Source of the DNA: Drosophila miranda
Taxonomy: Eukaryota; Arthropoda; Insecta; Diptera; Drosophilidae
NCBI RefSeq assembly: GCF_003369915.1
Contig: NC_046677.1
Location: 8,680,001 to 8,744,000, forward strand
Length of the DNA stretch: 64,000 nt
Reading direction: 5' to 3'
Part shown: positions 1 through 14,100 of the stretch, piece by piece
How the letters are laid out: each line of letters begins with the position of its first letter
How positions within the stretch are numbered: the first letter of the stretch is position 1
Position numbers and translations under genes: made by a program
The notes under the pieces: generated by a model
What the model saw: the letters and a program-made list of their open reading frames with translations, nothing else
Databases searched by the model: none
Told to the model about the DNA's origin: nothing

Positions 1-2921
1 CACATCTCGGACATGTGTGTCCACTTGTAGCTCTTTTTTTTGTGTTTAGATTTAATTTAATTCGTTGTTTCGCTATTATTTCAGGTAGTCAGGTGGAGAG
101 GATTCACCGCTTCAACCATACGCGTGTCGCCTGATGACAGTCACATCATTTGTAATTGTCCAAATTGTGCAAGAACTTCATTTATTTATTTATTTTTTTG
201 TTGATAAACAGTGCTTTGGAGATCAGGCCTGTCAGATCAACAGAACAATTAAAACGAATTTCTGATTTTAGTGTAAGAAATCTTCAAGATTTTCAAGGCT
301 GCTCAGAACAATCGCTCTGGTCCCACTGTTACACCCATTAAGGCTGTCAAAATAAGTGTTGAACAGCATTAACATTGAAACGCTTGTGTCTTACAGCTAA
401 AATCCGCAAAAGAAAAGGTCTAAATTTAGCGCAGACAGAGCAGCGGATGCACACCACCTCCACCTGCACCCTATCCTAATCACAGAGAGAGAGAGAGAGA
501 GAGCAAAAGCAATTTTAGTGAATATTTTATGCTGTGGCTGTGGCCGACCGCTAAATAGTAACTGTTACTAAGTTTTCCACCGCCCCACTCCACCACTCTG
601 CACTCCGCTTTGCTTAGCTGCTCAGGCAATAACTTCCTCATATGCTGTTTGTGTGTTTTTTGTGGCCGGGAGGGAAATGGAAAACCCGTTTTCCCCGTTG
701 AACTTGCACTCGTTTTGGTTTTTGGTTTTTGGTTTTCAGTTTCGGTTTTGGCGAATGCGTTGAATCTTTCAGCACTTTTAGCTAGAAATAAACGCCGCCT
801 CAAAGTTGTTGTTGTTGCAGTCTCGTTTTTTGTTGTTTTGGTTGTTGGAATTTTTTCTGTGGCACGCAGACCGTATTCCACATTCACAAATTGGTTTCGT
901 ATTTTGGACACGTTTTGCCGGTTTCTTCTTTAACTTTGTTCCTGCTGTGTGTACGCTAGTTGATTGTGTTAATTAAAATTTAATTAAGCTTAATTTTGTT
1001 TAATTAAGCGTTGGCATAAATTTAATGTTACGCTGGGGAGCAGTCAAAAGGCGAAAGGGAGCCCCAGATTTGCCAATTTATTTATGTTTTCTTATCGTTT
1101 GACTTCTTATGCACATAAGAAATCAAATAGGAATGCATTGGACTTTGGAATATGGAAATTGGAACGATATTAGCAATCCACAGTAGAATTCAATAAAGTT
1201 CGTTGCTTAAGTATTTGTTTTTGAAGATTGGTTAGGGAATTGAACAGCTGTTTGAAGTGGTGAAATCTTCCGAAATTATACAGTATTCTAGCTTTAATAA
1301 TTAAAAGTAGAAATAAATAAGGGATCAAGTTTGTTGCCTAAGTCTTTTATTTTATCTGATATGAAATTGGCTGGAAATTGTTTACATTTTGTAAATAATT
1401 TACATTTACATTAACATTAAAGTACATTTTATAGAATAAATTATGATTTATTTTGATATTAAAAAGGAATTCCTCCATCTAAAGGAGGAATTTGGAAGTA
1501 GTTACTTAAATTTTGTAGGACGAATGATCATATATTTTGAAAGTAAAAAGTTATTCCCTTTTACAGAAATTCTGTATGCAATGAGTTTTATGGAAATGTT
1601 TCTAGCATATTTTGTGAAGTAAGCTTTTGTATAATTTAGACATTTGAAAGTAATTTTTGTTGTACATTTCCCAGTGAAGTTCTAGCCACAACTAGTACTA
1701 GTAAATAACAAGGCGAAATAACCACAGAAAAAATCATTTTCAAACAAATCCGTTCAAGTCCACTGTGGTGTGGTGGTGGCTATGTAGCGGACCCAAGGCA
1801 CTTCACCGAAGGTCAGTGTAATTATTTTGATTATTATTATATTTCTTTACAGGTTTTCTGTCACCCAACCGCAGTAAGGAAATATCTACAACTGCTCGAA
1901 ATAGTTTTTTATTATTTGTTGTATTCGCTACAATATTTGCCCAAAACGAAAGTAGTTTTGTATGGAGAGGTTTCTGCGGTCGATTTGGTATTGATTTCCA
2001 GTTATTTCCATATCAATCGGATGCGTAACTTGGCCAGAAATTGTCTTGCCTCAGAAATATAGTATGTACACGTCGAGTGTTTCTATGTAGGTTAATCCCT
2101 CATTTTTGGTTTTGCATTACATTTTTCGACTTCCCCCACAGCATTGATTGATTTGCCATTTGTTTAAAAATAGTTCAAAATGTGTGTGGGTGCACAAAAA
2201 GAAAGAAAAAAAACATACCACGGTACCAGTACCATGTTTATTTATACGAGTAAGTCCAAAAAAAGACCGACCAGCAACAAAAGTGTGTTTATGCAAAGCA
2301 GTGGGGGTGTCATATTGGCATTGAACGTGCGTTACACTAAAAATATTCCACTTTAATACAGAAATACAGAAGTACGAAACATTACACTAAAAATTGTGAA
2401 TTTTGGTTCACACTTTTAGGTATTTGCAACGCGTGCGCAGAGCAGACCACAAAATCGTGCAACAATTGACCGATATGCAAATTTTTGTTGTGGCTGTTGT
2501 GTTGTCAGAGACAGACGTTAAGAAATTTGCATAATTGGCCCGCATTCGTGTGTGTTTTTCGTGTGTTCTAATTTGAATTTGATTTGTGCGCGACACCGAA
2601 ACAGAAGCAACAGAAACGCAGCGGCAGCAACAGCACGCTCCAATCCAAGAGTTGGACAGCAAGTGTGAACGAATAACCTGGCACCAACGATAAATTGGGA
2701 TCTAAACGTATTACATTGCGTTACAAAACTGTATGGGCAGCTGTCGAGTGTCGAATTTCAATGCTTTGATATGGTTTGACTGAAGAATTTGGAGGTGTAA
2801 GATTTAATTGGTAGCCATTTGGGACTTAAAGTTATAGATTCTCAATTTGGATGATTTATTTTACAATCAACATCTATAAGTCTTCACAGAGTTATTTCCA
2901 TTAAAAGGTAGTAGAATCGAA
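1..2921. other. Non-coding AT-rich DNA, no gene recognised
   Basis: I see no convincing coding region. The block holds a GA dinucleotide run (483-503), a dense TTAATTAA-type palindromic cluster (about 968-1,008), two copies of the 22-base motif described under findings (1,196-1,217 and 1,327-1,348), and the phrase TTACACTAAAAAT twice about 50 bases apart (2,333-2,395). A perfect short palindrome, GGTACCAGTACC, lies near 2,222. The longest open frames (143 and 107 codons at 480-933) overlap on opposite strands in low-complexity T/G-rich sequence and look like chance. The block is probably intergenic or part of a long intron. Confidence 0.6.
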
Positions 2922-3280
2922 AGAATAGATGAACGAAACCAACAAGAAAGTGTGCGTGTGTGGATGTCGCAACTGCGTTGATCTCAATCATAAGTGGCAC
3001 GAGATGAACGAAATCAATAACGTCAATTGGAACGAAAACAAGCGCATCAGTACGTAACTGAAACTCACAGAGAAAATGGCATACAATGCCAAAAAGTACA
3101 TCGAGCATTACGATCCTTACGTTTCCTCGTTTCGCATTCGAGTACCATCCAAATATTGACTATTACTCTCATCCAAAAGTGCTGATTGGTGCTATGGACA
3201 AAAAATTTCCACATTGTCATGTGCACAAATTCAGAAATTAGTCTGAGCCAGAAATTGAGACGCCACTAGAATCATTTTAA
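2922..3280 (+). pseudogene. Fossil fragment of an autonomous Helitron Rep/helicase protein (N-terminal region)
   Basis: Two plus-strand frames give Helitron-like protein. From 2,922 the frame reads an Arg/Glu/Gln-rich stretch with repeated RDERNQ-like blocks, interrupted by several stops. After a frameshift, from about 3,135, it reads AFEYHPNIDYYSHPKVLIGA and then KKFPHCH. Known Helitron proteins carry an A-F-x-Y-x-P-x-I-x-Y-S-x-H-P-x-V-x-I-G block followed by C-x-x-C-x-A-L-K-F-K and G-M-C-C, upstream of the Rep nuclease domain. Here the first Cys of the zinc-finger pair is Phe and the G-M-C-C part is missing, but the P-P-E-x-L-like segment (PEIETPLESF) follows. The copy is dead and truncated. 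A better-preserved relative lies at 45,350-45,619. Family assignment is from remembered motif order, not a search. Confidence 0.65.
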
Positions 3281-6200
3281 AGCCATTTTACTCCAAAAGG
3301 CATTACCCAGAGTTGGATCAAGGCTGTGATTTGAACAATCTTTAAGTACAAATGGACACAATTTATTGTAATTCCTTTCAGTTAATTGTAATTCTTTTTC
3401 ATAGTTATTCAATTGATGGTTTTCTTTGTTCTGGTCTCTCCACAATAATTATCTTTTTTTTCTATCTCTTCAAACCTTTCAACATTAATCTTTAACCTTA
3501 TGATTTGTGTGTGTGTCTCAATCTCTTTTTGATGTTTGGCTTAATTTTTCAACAAAAATAATCTTTTTATTTTTTGCTACAATTCAATTATGAAAATATA
3601 TCAGAGAAAAAGTCGTTTATTGATTGCCGCTACAATTGAGCGGGTACGCCCTTTTATGTCTATTGATACATCAAACTATAAATATATGTATATATGTATA
3701 TATATATATGTACATCTGAATATGATAGAATTTCATACTAGGGCTGGGCTTTCGTATTTGTTTGTCTTATGTTTCCCCCTATGGTTCTTTTGTTTGCGGC
3801 TTAGAAAATAATTCATTTTTAATATAATTTTTCTGAGCGAGAATGGCGAAAAAGCGTGTAGTGTACATATCTCGTTTAGCAACTGTTATTAGTCGCACGC
3901 AAAAGTAATCTTTTCATCTGTCTATGACTTCCGTGTGAGACAAAGAGGGTAGGGGGTTGATAGGCAAATGCGCAAATCGTTTAATTATATACTGGGTGGA
4001 AATTATTATAACGAGACTTGTTGATCAGCACCCGCACTTTTGCTGTTCCTTCTCGTTAGCCCGTGGGCGTTTTAGACTGCTTCGTTTAATTAGGCAAATG
4101 AGCCAATTGTCGTGTAATCGAGTTGGCATTTCAACAGAATATAAATTTATGGCTTGTAATTTATTGTACAAATAAATGACTACTTCGAGCATTTCACTCA
4201 TTTTACAAAATTACATAATTATAGCTTGGGCAGACAATGTGCCTGCCAAAAGCAAAGACAGGTTCCAGCCTCTAAGCCATTCACACTCTGCCCACGGAAC
4301 AGGTAATCGTTGGTTGTTGTAGCTGTCTCAAATGCACAGACATATCATATGGATAAAAGTATACAGTATAATGATAGATAGATAGATATATGTACTTGTT
4401 CCGTCCAATGAAAATTGTAATTTTATGATTTCCTGCTGACGCCCACCACCACAGACAGACAGAAATCCCATGGCAATTTTCCGCTAGCTGCACCCATTGC
4501 GTATGCATTGCATATGCGTATATGATGCGTATGCGTAATGTGAAATTTTGGCGCAATCTTGCATAATCTGGGAATCTCTTTTCAACTAACGGAAAAGTTT
4601 GAAAGTTAAGGTGGTATGCAGATTCAACATTTTGTCATGCCCTACAAATGTTGATAGCTTTTGCACATCCAGTATATAGTGGTTTTGTTGCTCTGTGACT
4701 GTTACTTTTAACACTTGCACTATGCTTTTGGCCAGATAAATATTTGCCTATTCGATTAACATCGATAGACAATCAACTTGAAACCAATTTGTGTGAGTTT
4801 TTTTGCTTATTTGATTTAAGAATTTGTTTTGTGAAATGATACTGTAGGGTGACAGTCATGCTTTGTTTCTAGTAACGTAGATGCTCCCTTAAGAGAAACT
4901 TTTCCAGTAGGAACTCGATACTCAATCAATATTCTTTCTTCCTGATGAATGTGTGGAGGTTTTTTGTACGGCTTTGTGGCTTTCCCTTTCTGGCGAAATA
5001 AATTCCCTTGTGAGTCATTTGATCTCACTTTTACTCTTTTACAGAACCGTGTGTGTCCGTCAGCTATCCTAATTTTAGTTAGTATCATAAATCTACCATT
5101 ACCATTTCCATTCCACCGAAGCTAGGCAAATTGAGTTGCAATTGTCAGACAGACAACATTGCCACAAACGCCCTCATAGCGGTTTGCTCCGGAAAGTGAA
5201 ACAAACCAATAAATAAAGCCAACATCTCGGGTTTATCAGACTTGAAAAATCAAGCCACAAAATGTACATATGTACATGTATGTGTACATGCCTCCCAGTC
5301 GCACTCGCCCTGGCCTTCCCTTTCCCACTCCATCTACCAATTCCAGCCCCCTACTCCCACATGCATTTTCAAGCTTCAATGTGACAAAATAAATGAGCCG
5401 TTTGGCAATGCGAACAGACAGAGAGACCGACAAAAAAAGAGTGAAAACAAAATCAGGAACTGCATATTAAATGAAGCGTAACGAAAGAAAAACGAGCAAC
5501 GAGCACACAGGAAAGAGGTTGCCACACAGTGTGGCAGGGCTCACTGACTGCTGCCGGAGGGCTTAAAGTTAATTACAAGCGACGACTACAAGGGAGTCGC
5601 CTCCCCCACCCCGACTTGGGGGCTCCATTTCTTGTCGCTTGGCTTTTTGAAAGTGAAATATGATCTGTAAAAATGTATGTATATTTTTTTTGCGGAATTT
5701 TTCATGGCTTTACTTGGACTGAAACATAATTTTACCAATGTTTAACACTTTTACTTTTTGGGCAGGCAGAGTGACAATTTTTTTTGCATTAAAGAAATTA
5801 TTATTTACATACTAATTTGGAGCTATTTGCTGATTGATTTCTGTGTTTGCTGCTCGCTCCAGCTAATCTCCAGCTTTGAGCGCGCATTTGTCGTTGGATT
5901 CGGGTCTTTAATTATTCTGCTCTCCGTCTTTTTGGCCAGAAGGAAGGTAAAGGAAAAACATGCGAAGTGTTCGCAATAGATGCCAAAGAAGAAAGAAACA
6001 ATGACAAAGAGTTGATAAATTTACATACGAACTTGGCGCTGGCGATGTCCCCTTAAATTGGCATGGGAGGTGTGCGAATTTTGTTTGCAGATTAAGATAG
6101 ATCGATGTCTGGCTTGTTTTTACATAAATGGAATTGATTACGGTTAAAGGCTCCCGCAGGCGGGACACCCACGGGACTGAGAATTTTAATTGGCAGATGG

Positions 6201-7874
6201 AGAGATGTCCCCAAAATGGTATATAGAAAAAATGGTGTTGCTTTCTTACTGCAGGGGGCTTTAATGGAAACATGTGATATCTTCTGAGTGCATGTCTTCG
6301 TCCCGTTGGAAGCTTCTACTTTTCTCAGTTACAGTACTTTGAATACAGTACTTAAAGTACCTATTTAGTTCATTTACAGCATCTGTACTTGTCGAAAGTT
6401 TCTAATTTCATTTCCCCGCAAAAACAGAACTTTCATTGTTCAATTTCCGACACCAATTGTGTCGCTTCAATGTCATTACAGAAAATTATATGTCCCGCGT
6501 AAAGTATCCAATCTAAGGTACCAAAAACTGGACGGCGAAATTCCAAGAGAGAAACAACTTTCACCCAAAACAGCTGGCAGCTGCCGCTGCCTGCCACCAA
6601 TTGCTGCGACGATTGAGATTGCGGAGAGCTGCTGTGTGAGAAATCTCTGACATTTCTTTTGATTTCGGTTCACTTTATTTGCACTACTTTATGACACATT
6701 CTTCGTGCTGCTTTTGCTCCAACTGTCAATGGCAGTGGCAGTGGCAATGGCAGCAGCAACAACAATGGGCGCAACGCTGCTCTGATCAAAAAGCAAAAGC
6801 GAAAAGTACTTTGGCAGTAGAATGGCAGCAGTGGGACGGACTTGTGGCCGTAATTATATGCACGGTAAAATCGAGTAAGGGGCTTGAAAGTCGTTTGAGA
6901 AGAAAGTCAAAAGATTTGTGAGGCGTGACAATAGTAGTACTACAATGAGATATAGCAAATTTCTCATATTATTCAAGTGTTCTATGAAGGCAGAGGGGAT
7001 GTGTCCCCTTTCAACCCTTTCAGCGAATAGTATCCCCATTTTTTTTTCTGAATTAATTTCATGCAACAGAAGCAGTTTATGGCCTATCAGATATGCAAAT
7101 TGAACACGATTTGCAATCAGCCTTATCACATAAATTATTTAACAAGTCGCCGCTTGGCCGCTTAGTTGTTGCTCTTTCCGCTTAATTTGGCTTACACTAA
7201 GCAGAGAGGTCCCCCCTCGTTTTGTTTTGGCTTGTTTGGCTCCGTCATTGCCATATAGGTTGTATGGTTGTACAACAACCCATCCAATCTTATCGCCCCA
7301 AACGAACCAAACCAAACCGAACCTTTTCTGATATTTGTTGTGAATATTTTCAGTACTTGGATGGCAGTGGAGTACGTCATTGAACTTGACTTTGAAGGCG
7401 TTCCACTTTATAATACCATGTTTAGCTTTAGATCTTCAGGCAAGACCCCAACACTATACACTATACTACTCGTATACCCATCCTCGTCAACTGACACACT
7501 CGACGTCAGTTGGAAACGCATTCGCAGTCACAGTCACAGTCCCATCTGCTGCTATTGCTATTGTAGGTTGGCCAGAGAGGAAACCAGTTTCTGTCTCTCA
7601 AGAGGCGACGAGCGTCGCGTCGACCCAACTCTGATGGTCACTCACAGCGTCTCTCAGCTAAAATTAAAGTTAATTTTGTAGCTCATTCCACTGATCAGCG
7701 ACCAGTGTGGGGGCGTCAGACAGAGCACCTCCCCCTCCCCCGGCCTCTCTCTCATTGATACTCGCATCAATATGCTAATTAAAACTGGAAACTGGAAATC
7801 ATCCACAGACGTCTGAAATGTGGTTTTGTCATAAAATTTCCCCCCTGCGACCATTGAGTCACAATAATTTTGTT
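3281..7874. other. Non-coding DNA, no gene recognised
   Basis: The block is AT-rich with simple repeats: TATATG-type (3,678-3,713), GATA (4,372-4,389), TGGCAG/CAGCAA (6,721-6,770), and a direct plus inverted AGTACTT cluster (6,325-6,365). The longest open frames (91 codons minus at 4,281; 90 minus at 4,816; 121 minus at 5,908; 137 plus at 7,268) overlap open frames on the other strand or contain simple repeats. The 4,816-5,088 minus frame has mixed residue composition but no motif I recognise. Confidence 0.55.
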
Positions 7875-8160
7875 CTTTATTTTACCCTTTGCCAGAGGGT
7901 ATAATTATTTGTATTAAATATTTGCTACCAACAGAAGGAAAGTCAAATATTCGTGATATTTGATGTCCGTCTATCAGTTTCTGGCTTACAACTTTTGCAT
8001 AGAATCTTCTTTTCTGCCTAGAAAAGAAGTCACTAAATATCGAAGTCAAAGATATTAAAACTAAAAGTGAATTATTTTCCTAGGCTATAAGTCTGCCGTT
8101 TCTATTTTTTTCCAGACATTGGCTGACCATATTATATTGTATTTTTCTTAAGGAGATTAG
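7875..8160 (-). repeat. Old, diverged DINE-1-like Helitron fragment
   Basis: Read on the minus strand, this stretch resembles the 3' half of a DINE-1 element. On the plus strand it begins TACCCTTTGCCAGAGGGTAT, then carries a CAACAGAAGGAAA block and a GATGTCCGTCTATCAG block, in the order expected for a reverse-oriented copy. The GTCY microsatellite and the conserved core are badly eroded, and the left end is uncertain. This is weaker than the copies at 39.9 and 57-61 kb. Confidence 0.35.
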
Positions 8161-11100
8161 TTTTGAAGGGTATCAAAAGTTTCAGCCACAGAGCGATGCT
8201 TCCTGTTTTTCGGTTTACAACTTTCTTGTTCCCATTTCAACAAGTTCGTTGCTCAAGTCTTTTGTTTTGTGGTTGTGTTTTTCACTTACTCATTCGAGAA
8301 CGGCAAAATCTTCTGCTGTTAATAAAACGGAATGACTTGTTGATTTGCCGTTAGCATTTTTGGGTGAAATTACACAACTTAACGGTTAATTTCGTGTTTT
8401 ATTTTTGGTGTTTTTTTGTTGTGTAATTTCGGTTTTGTTTGTACGAACGAAACAACCAGCGCAAAGGGCATTTAATGAAAGAAAAACAGCAACAGAAAAA
8501 CCGAAAGCCCAGGGGTAAAAAGGGTAAAAGGGGGGAAAAATAAAAGACAAAACGGTCCGGCAATTCGTCAGTCTGACAGCCTTTTGACAGCTGGAATTCA
8601 TTTTTTTGTTTTCTGAGTGAATTTCGCTTTGCTCTTTGTTCATTCTTTGTCTTGGCCAAAATGCAAACAAAATTTCAATTTTCATTATTTATTTATTTAA
8701 CGTTTTTGGTTGTTTTGTTGTTTTCCAGTTGCATGCGGAAATAATATCTGAAGATAATCGATGACAGCCTCATTTTTACGTTGCTGGAATGCCAAAGAAA
8801 TACTTGCTTGAACTTTAAACAGAGCTCAAGTATATTTCAAAAGAAGAAGCCGCTTCGAATGATATTTTACAAGGGGTCTTAACAGAAATAATGTGTCTTG
8901 AGTTTTGACACTTTAAATGCAACCGGCCTTCAATTATAATGTTTAAAATTTGAATATTAATTTGATCAAGAATTTTGCTTTCAAGTTAAACTTTTTAATA
9001 TAAATAAATAAATAGAAAAATTTTCCACGAAAGGTAGTAAAGCGTAGATAACAAACATTTATAATACAAGCCAAATAATAATTTGTATTTCATAATCCAT
9101 AATTTGTATTATACAAATAATAATTCTTTTGATCCCAGCTTGTTATTACATATGTATTTTGCCTTAAACTTTCTCAATCCAATTACCTCGGCAGATTAGT
9201 AAATTAGTTCCGGCTTTTATTTAATTTGTAATCTTTTCATATACTGTTCTGTGAGCCGCTCAACTTATTAGATCATTAAGCCGGTTCAATGGCTAGCCAA
9301 GATTTCATTCTCCTATTCTTTCCTTTTCTTTTGGCTAATTTCCATATTGATTGTCCATTCGTATTTTTCTTTTTGCGAACTCCCCGTTAATTCGTAAAAC
9401 GTTGACCCGTAGAACCCGTTTCGTGCCATCGGTTTGTGGGATCTGCGATTGAGTAAGGTTAGGCTGAAGCTGAGGCTGCGGCTGCGGAACTCTGCCCCGT
9501 AATGTCTAATGTGATTCTGATGGATGTCAGTCATTGAACGAGAGCTTATGATCAGATTTCCAAAGATTTCTATTATAATCCCGTTGCGTGGGCGATGACA
9601 AATTTTTTCGGGGCACACGTGTGTGTGTTTGCTTTGCAGAAAGATCAAACGAATGTGGTTTCTTTTTCATTTTGAAAATGTCGCCATATTGCGTCATTTG
9701 GATCATTTCGCATGGCTTGCCACACACTGGCCATAAAACTGCAGTTTATGGTTTTCTGTCTGGGGTCTCCCCCAACGGGGGACTGTGGTCTGTGAGGGGG
9801 AAAAGCCATATCAAGGAACTCAGCTACATACTCGGAAACTGGACGTCTTTATAGCTTTGAAGATTCAAATCTGTCTAGACCGAAAATGGTCTAGAATATG
9901 CACAGAATATGGTGGTTCTTCTCTTATAGAATTTGTGGTTCTTCGACCTTTTTAGACCAATAGTAGTACAAAACATACAAGACAATGCAATGCAAGACAC
10001 ATACCAAATAGATTGTGATTCAGCCATTTGATTAGCGCTGACACTTTGCCCATAAATAACCAAGTAAAACATGTGCCCCCAAAGGCAGGCACAGCCACAG
10101 CCATAGAGTCAAAGTCGGAGTCAGAACCAGAGACAGAGGAGTCGAATGCGCCCCTGACACGCAAAAGTACTTAACAATGACCAAAGTGTACTTAAAAGGC
10201 TAAAAATGGTCAATACTACAACTACAGCGTGGTACGTACAATGCGACAAACTTGAAATGGCACAGAACAGACAGCAGAAGCAGCCAGCAGCCAGCAGCCA
10301 AGCTAGAGTCCAACTAACAAGCTCTCCCAGCCTTCTGGCTAGAAGACAAAAGGATGCCTCTGCCTTCTGCTTAGAACAGCAACAGCAATAGCAACAGCAG
10401 GAAATAAGCTCTAGCTCCTTTTAAAGCTAACCAAGGCCTTAAACAAACAGCCATTGGGACTGTGACTAGGCCCTCCTCCTCTCGGCTTAAGAATCGCTGC
10501 AAGTACCAGAGGAACAGGCAGATTCTATATAGCAGTCGGGGAGATCCAGCATCCTAAGTGCTGCAGCTTGTTAGGGCCTAAACTCTCCAGCAACAGCTTT
10601 AGCCGTCTCTGTCTCGCTGTGTGAGAAATCATTTCAAGGTGTCTTTGGGAAAGCCCATTGTATTTAAAGATGGCGATGGGTATATTGGCTGTTGCATTTA
10701 CAAGAACTTAAGGGTTCACGATTGAGCAAAACAAAAGTCCGTCGCTATTTCGATCTGCTTCGCTCAGTCCTTTTTGGGCGAGTGATTCGATGCAATGAGA
10801 AATCTGAGACGCTGATTATAACTGAAGGCTCGAATCGAATACCGAATCTCACCGAATCTATTGGTAGGTATACAAATGTTTTTGAAAATATAAACCAACA
10901 ATCTAGAACAAATTTAAAGGTAATACTTTCTCATGAGCAATATGGACGTGGAATCCTACTTCTGCCACCCTTAATCCTCATCTACAGGGTATTTACGTGT
11001 CCAGACTCTTAAATGAATAATTTCACAGATTTCCTTTATTTGTAGCCTTTTGCTGCTGTTCCTTTGGTGGCTGTCTTTAAAAATAGTTTATCGCCCGATC

Positions 11101-14100
11101 GCGCATTTATTTCGTTTGTCTCTGTCGAAGTGTTGCCCCTTCCGGACCCCCTGCGGCCCTGCGGTTGTATGCTGTATGCCTCAAAGTTAATGCTGTCAAG
11201 ATAGCAGAAAGGAAATCAATGCAGCAGCAGCAGCTTGTTTGCCGGGCCTCCTAAGGGCCTCCCCCCGCGTTCGCGTTTGCGGTCCCGGTCAATCTGTCCG
11301 TCTTTGTGTGAGTTACATGATAAATGCAATGCAATGCAATAACAACCTTAACATCTAGAAAGGTGGGGGCTATCGTGGTGTACCAACAGCTGTGGCAATA
11401 ACAAGACCAACAAAATGTCCAAGAAACAGGAAATGAAATCTGTGCGGGCCCTCCTCCGTTCGCGAGACCTTTTGTGTGTGTGTTTGGATTTTTGCGAGAG
11501 CGAACAAAATATTCTAAATTGCTGATTAACACGCTGCCGTCCGAGGGGCTTAGTCATGCTAAGGCGTTCAAAGTAATACTTTCGGATTTTCCGAATCCAT
11601 TCGGAATATAATGAGATGGTTTGTGGTGCAACCCACAGCCCGAATGCAAATATGGCAACGCGATGACTGGGACTTTTGCTGCATGTTGGACAGCAATCAA
11701 TGTTTGGAAATAGTACTTACTGAATGTAAGGGGAAAACACTTATTAAGATTTTATTCTGTTAATTTATGGAACGAGAATTATAGAAAAGAATGGTGTCAA
11801 TATGAATTAACTTTAAGCAAGAAAATCGTAGTAAGAGTAATGTTAATAAAATAAACTCTTACTGATTTCTGCGCCATTTGACATTCAATTTGCGAAAACC
11901 TTTCCCATAGCAAATGATTGCCATTGATTGGGGCTTTCGCTCTGGTCGATTTATCACCAGAAATAGCACTCAATCACAGACACCATCGGGTCTAAGTAGA
12001 GCGCAGGCATAACACCGAGATGTCGATTCATAGAGCCAACTTAATGACTTTCAAAATGTTCGTTCACTCTCTGCAGTATGACAGAGACCCCCCTGTTGTG
12101 TGTTGTTTCTTTCAACAATTAAATCATAAAGCGCAGAAATTAATTATGACAAATGGCAGAGCAGAGCGAAAACTTTTCATTTCAACAGAGCGGCAGAGCC
12201 CAGAGTCACAGCATAAATGAGAGCAATAATCAATAATCGACACACAAGTAAGTTGTTAAGGAAAAGTAAGCAGCGAAATGGAAAAGTGAAAGCCGCAGAG
12301 AAAAAAAAAACACAGAATGAAGTTGAAAAAGTTTAAGGAAATTATCGATGATTGTGTGGCTGTGTGCCACAAGATATTGTATCTATATGAAAACCGATAT
12401 TTTTCAGTTCCGCATTTGGATATTGAGTAACCAAAAAAAAAAGCGGTCTGGTCTTATGAAAGCCAATCCCCCATCTCCCACCTGCTGCTGGGCCCTGGCC
12501 CCTGACTAAACAGAGTCATAAATAATTTATGTATGGAGAGATAAATAGAGAGTTACTCACAGCATATTCAGTATATTCAGTATTCCCTCCTGCTGCAAAA
12601 AGTCAATTAATTTTCAAGGCCAAGGCCCAGCAAATAAACCGAAAATTCCGAAATTGTTTATTTCCTCACCCAGTTATCGCACCTCAATAGTCGGCACAAA
12701 AGCCATTTCTGTCTTTAATTCTAGGTCAGCGGCAACACAGCCGACACAAATTTACATATCGGGCCATATAAACAAACACGGTTGTATAATTCTCCCCCAA
12801 TTAGCCCTCATTATTATGTTTCAACTTGAACTTTCCTAACTGCCCCAAAAAGTAAACCATTTCTGAGGAAATTGAGCTATCAAAAAACGCTCAAGACAAC
12901 GCATTAAAAACGCTGGGCGTTTTCCTGTTACAGCATTTTTGGGCAGCAGCAGAAAATTGATTTCACTTAAATAAATGTTAAGGTCAAGTTTAAATGGTTA
13001 GTGATAATGGGGTCTAGGCCTAGATGGACAGGAAGAGGTAAATTTAATTAAAATAATAGAGGTAAAATGAAGAATTTTAAAGTTTTTGATATTTATTAGA
13101 ATAAATAATGGAAGACAGTTGTTTGTATAATCCATTTAAAAATGATTTCGGCCTAGAAATGATTTCCATTATAATGGATTTTTATAAAAGATGTTTGTTC
13201 GACATTTAATGAGTTTTTAAAATCAAAATTGAATAACAAAAAATGACGCAAAAAATTATAAATTTTGCATTTAAAGCTTAGTATTTCCCAGACGGTAAGC
13301 TGAAATTGCAAAATGTTCAGAACCAGAAAAACCAATAATATATTAGAAAATGGAAAAGCTTCAAATCTTTCAGAAAAAGTGGTAAATATTGTACATAAGT
13401 TCTTATATTTTTCCACTCCATTTAATTTTAACAACTATTTTAATTGCTGTGATACTTCATCTCTTGCCCAAAGTCTTGGCGGCATTCTCATATAATGTTA
13501 ATTAAATATTTCTTCATTGCCGAATGCATGCCAGCAAAAAATTATGTTTTATTCTTTAATGATGCGCGTGTTGCATGCAATTTAGTGCCTAATTAATCAT
13601 AGAGTTTGGCAAATAATAATTTTTGCTTGAAGACTTCTTGGCTGATTTATTTGCCGGGCTTATACAAAATTAAAACATTAATTGTGAGCAGCAAAAAAAA
13701 GGTAATTAATTGAACAGACAGTGAACGATGGCTATGTGGGTTAGCAGGTGGAAAAACGTTGTCATCAACAGACAGAGGCAGAGTTTTCCTTTTAGAAATC
13801 GTGTAAAAGTTAATTGCCAACGGCGGACCGATCGAAGTTAATTAAAAAAAAAAAAAATAGTTGCTACTGGCCACGAATCGATGGCAGAAAAGTGCAAGTG
13901 GAAAATGTGTGAGAAAAATATAGTGGAAATCATGTGGAAAATGCAAACAAAGCGATACACTTACTTGGACTAAGCCCCGGGCCTTGGCTATCATTTTTTT
14001 TTATTTGCATTCGAGCAACCGATTAAATCCCGTTTATACGAGTATCTTGCACATTGTACAGCAATTTTCATTGCCATTGCTCGGACATTTTGCAAGCCAA

